Shown here: one piece after another, positions 61,785 to 64,000 of the stretch
Position numbering within the stretch: the first letter of the stretch is position 1
How the letters are laid out: each line of letters starts with the position of its first letter
From: Fibrobacter sp.
GTDB taxonomy: Bacteria; Fibrobacterota; Fibrobacteria; Fibrobacterales; Fibrobacteraceae
Assembly: GCA_024398845.1 (NCBI GenBank)
Contig: JAKSIM010000006.1
Location: forward strand, 19,652 to 83,651
Direction of reading: 5' to 3'
Length of the DNA: 64,000 nucleotides
Notes under the pieces: generated by a model
Databases searched by the model: none
What the model was told of the DNA's origin: nothing
Seen by the model: only the letters and a program-made list of their open reading frames with translations
Made by a program: the position numbers and the translations under genes

Positions 61785-63059
61785 CTAGTCCACTAATTCC
61801 GGGTTGAAGTTTTCTTGCCACGGAAGACCGAACTTGGTCAGCGCTTCCATAAACGGATCCGGGTCGAATTCTTCGACGGTATGCACGCCCGGCTTGATCC
61901 ACTTGCCGGTAAGCACCATCATGGCGCCGCACATGGCAGGCACGCCTGTGGTGTATGCGATGGCCTGGCTACCGAGTTCCTTGTAGCATTCCTGGTGGTC
62001 GCAGACGTTGTACAGGTAGTACGTCTTGTCCTTTCCGTCTTTTTTGCCCTTGAAGATGCAACCGATGTTCGTCTTGCCCTTGGTGCGGGGGCCGAGGCTT
62101 GCCGGGTCCGGAAGGAGAGCGCGGAGGAACTGGATAGGAACGATTTCCTGGCCCTGGAACTTGACCGGATCGGTGCGGAGCATGCCCACGTTTTCGAGGC
62201 ACTTCATGTGAGTCAAGTAGCTCTGGCCAAACGTCATGAAGAAGCGGATGCGCTTGATGCCTGGAATGTTCTGGGCGAGGCTTTCGATTTCTTCGTGGTG
62301 CAGAAGGTACATGTCCTTCTTGCCGACCTGGTCGAATTCGTATTCGCGCTTGATGCTCATGGCGGGGATTTCAACCCAGTGGCCCTTGCCGCTAGCATCG
62401 GTATCCCAGTAACTGCCCGGGGCGCTGACTTCGCGGAGGTTGATTTCGGGGTTGAAGTTTGTTGCAAACGGGTAGCCGTGGTCGCCGCCGTTGCAATCCA
62501 AAATGTCGATTTCTTCGATGGTGTCGAACTGGTGCTTGAGGGCATAGGCGCAGTATGCCTGCGAAACACCCGGGTCAAATCCGGAACCGAGGAGCGCCGT
62601 GAGGCCAGCCTTTTCAAAGCGTTCCTTGTAGGCGTACTGCCAGCTATAATCGAAGTAGGCGCTAAAGCCCTGTTCTTTCACGCGCTTGTCGTAAACCTTG
62701 CGCCATTCCGGATCGTCGATGTTTTCCGGTTCGTAGTTCGCGGTATCCATGTAGTTCACGCCGCATTCGAGGCATGCGTCCATGATGGCGAGGTCCTGGT
62801 ACGGGAGCGCAATGTTCATCACGAGGTCAGGCTTGTACTGTTTGATGAGAGCAGAGACGTTCTCGGCCTTGTCGGCATCTACAGCGGCTGTCGTAATGAC
62901 GGTCTTGGTGTTCGGGCGGAGTTCCTGGGCCAACTTTTCGCAGTTTTCCTGGTGTCGGCTTGCGATACAGATTTCGCTAAAAACTTCGCTGCAGGTGCAG
63001 CACTTCTTGATAGCAACTGTGGCAACGGCGCCACAACCGATAATCAATGCTCTTGCCAT
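61785..63059 (-). CDS. Carboxynorspermidine dehydrogenase (saccharopine dehydrogenase family)
   Basis: 424-residue NAD(P)H enzyme. The N-terminal Rossmann motif is ALIIGCGAVATVAIKK, followed by MNIALPYQD and ANYEPE; the middle FDPGVSQAYCAYA and DCNGGDHG match the carboxynorspermidine synthase/Lys1-like group that condenses aspartate semialdehyde with putrescine or diaminopropane. Together with speA it points to the aspartate-semialdehyde route to (nor)spermidine in place of the AdoMet-dependent one. The carboxynorspermidine decarboxylase is not in the window. AGGAAA precedes the ATG; a CTACATTTG promoter-like motif lies 72 bases upstream. Confidence 0.88.
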   Translation of the reverse strand: MARALIIGCGAVATVAIKKCCTCSEVFSEICIASRHQENCEKLAQELRPNTKTVITTAAVDADKAENVSALIKQYKPDLVMNIALPYQDLAIMDACLECGVNYMDTANYEPENIDDPEWRKVYDKRVKEQGFSAYFDYSWQYAYKERFEKAGLTALLGSGFDPGVSQAYCAYALKHQFDTIEEIDILDCNGGDHGYPFATNFNPEINLREVSAPGSYWDTDASGKGHWVEIPAMSIKREYEFDQVGKKDMYLLHHEEIESLAQNIPGIKRIRFFMTFGQSYLTHMKCLENVGMLRTDPVKFQGQEIVPIQFLRALLPDPASLGPRTKGKTNIGCIFKGKKDGKDKTYYLYNVCDHQECYKELGSQAIAYTTGVPAMCGAMMVLTGKWIKPGVHTVEEFDPDPFMEALTKFGLPWQENFNPELVD

Positions 63060-63131
63060 TTTTTTTGTTTCCTCATTTGTTAAACGTTAATCCGCTGGGG
63101 TGGCGACCCCAGCGAAAGAATGTTGGTCTTA

Positions 63132-63140
63132 CAAATGTAG
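63132..63140 (-). promoter_or_regulatory. -10-like CTACATTTG upstream of carboxynorspermidine dehydrogenase
   Basis: Matches the CTANATTTG motif seen before several genes in this window (thrC, GGDEF, GT32, SRPBCC). Confidence 0.35.
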
Positions 63141-63166
63141 GAAAATTCGTAACAAGTTTTTACTTA

Positions 63167-63203
63167 CAAAAAAATCCCAAAGACCCTAGGGGCCTCGGGA
63201 TTT
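63167..63203 (-). terminator. Terminator of the rubrerythrin gene
   Basis: AAATCCC/GGGATTT outer stem (63172-63178, 63197-63203), with inner G/C pairing around CCCTAGGGG, followed on the minus strand by T7. Confidence 0.75.
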
Positions 63204-63224
63204 GGCAAAAACCTTTAAGTAGCA

Positions 63225-63240
63225 CTTAAACTAGTTTAAG
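63225..63240. repeat. 16-base perfect palindrome
   Basis: CTTAAACTAGTTTAAG between the rubrerythrin stop and its terminator. AT-rich; no known role. Confidence 0.4.
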
Positions 63241-63251
63241 CAAAGCTTCAA

Positions 63252-63791
63252 TTAGTAATTTTCTTCGCGAACTTCAAAATAGGCTTGCGGATGAGCACAA
63301 ACGGGGCAAACATCCGGAGCCTTGGTGCCGACCACGATATGACCGCAGTTGCGGCATTCCCAAACCTTGACCTCGCTCTTTTCGAACACGGCGGCAGTTT
63401 CCACGTTCTTGAGGAGAGCGCGGTAACGTTCTTCGTGAACCTTTTCGATGGCGGCGACCATGCGGAACTTCTTTGCGAGTGCGGCAAAGCCCTCCGCCTC
63501 GGCGGTTTTCGCAAAGTCTTCGTACATGTCGGTCCATTCAAAATTTTCGCCATCAGCGGCAGCCTTCAGATTTTCCTTGGTATCGCCGATGCCATTCAAT
63601 TCCTTGAACCAAAGTTTGGCGTGTTCCTTTTCATTGTCGGCCGTCTTCAAAAACAAGGCAGCAATTTGTTCAAAACCTTCCTTCTTCGCCTTGCTTGCAA
63701 AATAAGTGTACTTGTTACGAGCCTGGGATTCTCCCGCAAAAGCGGCTTCGAGGTTCTTTTCGGTCTGTGTACCAGCGTATTTATTAGCCAT
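63252..63791 (-). CDS. rbr: Rubrerythrin
   Basis: 179-residue peroxide-reducing protein of anaerobes. The diiron four-helix domain has Glu ligands in [24 protein letters not shown] and [10 protein letters not shown]; the C-terminal rubredoxin domain has CRNCGHI and CPVCAHP. Complete length. TAGGAGA precedes the ATG. Upstream lies TTGTCA, an 18-base spacer and TATATT, overlapped by an inverted repeat ATTGTAA-CAA-TTACAAT, which fits control by a Fur/PerR-family repressor. It indicates an anaerobic or microaerobic life. Confidence 0.95.
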   Translation of the reverse strand: MANKYAGTQTEKNLEAAFAGESQARNKYTYFASKAKKEGFEQIAALFLKTADNEKEHAKLWFKELNGIGDTKENLKAAADGENFEWTDMYEDFAKTAEAEGFAALAKKFRMVAAIEKVHEERYRALLKNVETAAVFEKSEVKVWECRNCGHIVVGTKAPDVCPVCAHPQAYFEVREENY

Positions 63792-63808
63792 TGTATCTCC
63801 TATTTAAA

Positions 63809-63852
63809 ATTGTAACAATTACAATATACAAAGAGTAAAGTGAAAATGACAA
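63809..63852 (-). promoter_or_regulatory. rubrerythrin promoter with inverted-repeat operator
   Basis: -35 TTGTCA at 63847-63852, -10 TATATT at 63823-63828 (spacer 18). The operator-like repeat ATTGTAA-CAA-TTACAAT at 63809-63825 overlaps the -10 box and the predicted transcription start. Confidence 0.6.
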
Positions 63853-63928
63853 ATCAACACCTCAATTTATCAGAAAATCCGTAAAATAAGAAGAATTTGC
63901 AAAAAAAAGCTACGCGAATTTGCCGGGA

Positions 63929-63961
63929 GCTTCGTGAATAAACCTAGGCCTTCGTGGATAA
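63929..63961. repeat. Direct repeat, 20-base period
   Basis: CTTCGTGAATAAA at 63929-63941 and CTTCGTGGATAAA at 63949-63961, one mismatch. Nothing else recognised between the rubrerythrin promoter and the window edge. Confidence 0.4.
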
Positions 63962-63982
63962 ATCTTCCACAATTTAAGGACT

Positions 63983-64000
63983 GGCTTTCGATAAAAAGCC
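63983..64000. terminator. Partial hairpin at window edge
   Basis: GGCTTT pairs with AAAAGCC around a short loop at the last bases; it could be one half of a terminator for a gene beyond the edge. Confidence 0.25.

Noticed and set aside
61815..63083. Long antisense open frame over carboxynorspermidine dehydrogenase
   Set aside because: Same cause: biased codon use in the real gene on the minus strand; composition unlike a protein.

Overview
The window looks like chromosomal DNA from a Fibrobacter-type bacterium (phylum Fibrobacterota). The signs are several lipoproteins with poly-serine spacers after the lipobox, LamG-type surface lipoproteins, and one secreted metalloprotease whose C-terminal tail resembles a type IX secretion signal. 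Gram-negative housekeeping genes (lpxB, pssA, gpsA, plsY, ruvC, mutL, dnaE, der, thrC, speA) are mixed with surface-polysaccharide genes. The genus call is an inference from protein style; no rRNA or tRNA gene was seen.

Layout. 1-5131 (+): the end of an OmpR/PhoB-type response regulator, a secreted TPR/beta-propeller protein and an orphan solute-binding lipoprotein; 5210-6001 (+): pssA. 6067-8035 (-): ruvC followed by two peptidoglycan peptidases (VanY/LdcB type and MpaA type). 8151-13229 (+): an unusual CHC2/TOPRIM/DnaB-like fusion protein translationally coupled to a glycosyltransferase, then an LtaS-like sulfatase-fold transferase. 13286-20657 (-): a polysaccharide locus (second LtaS-like enzyme, four glycosyltransferases, a Wzx-type flippase). 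20771-24798 (+): SRPBCC protein, UbiD-family decarboxylase and secreted metalloprotease. 24813-30238 (-): GH57 enzyme, a DUF4912 protein with a histone-like lysine-rich tail, an outer-membrane barrel and a lipoprotein. 30390-31730 (+): thrC with a clear promoter. 31883-32566: a frameshifted lipoprotein pseudogene, then a 529-base gene-free stretch rich in hairpin repeats. 33096-41396: an unrecognised winged-helix-like protein divergent from mutL, then lpxB and dnaE. 41464-52994: surface lipoproteins, a GT2, a methyltransferase, a flippase-like membrane protein, and a lipoprotein plus outer-membrane protein pair. 53048-57042 (-): gpsA, plsY, der, nudC. 57058-59730 (-): a GGDEF protein and two GT2 enzymes. 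59748-63059 (-): speA and carboxynorspermidine dehydrogenase (spermidine synthesis). 63252-63791 (-): rubrerythrin.

Cross-cutting patterns. (i) Seven genes have a TATATT-like -10 box only 6-8 bases before the ATG and no convincing Shine-Dalgarno sequence, so leaderless transcripts are predicted (ruvC, GT32, SRPBCC, mutL, flippase-like, der, nudC). (ii) In two places (upstream of dnaE and of a GT2 gene) a -10 box directly abuts a terminator hairpin whose U-tract runs into the next gene's start region. (iii) MutL has lost the residues that define the bacterial MutL endonuclease site. (iv) Two repeat structures, a conserved-core/variable-stem hairpin set at 32.6-32.9 kb and paired inverted heptamer arrays at 61.7 kb, are not explained by genes.
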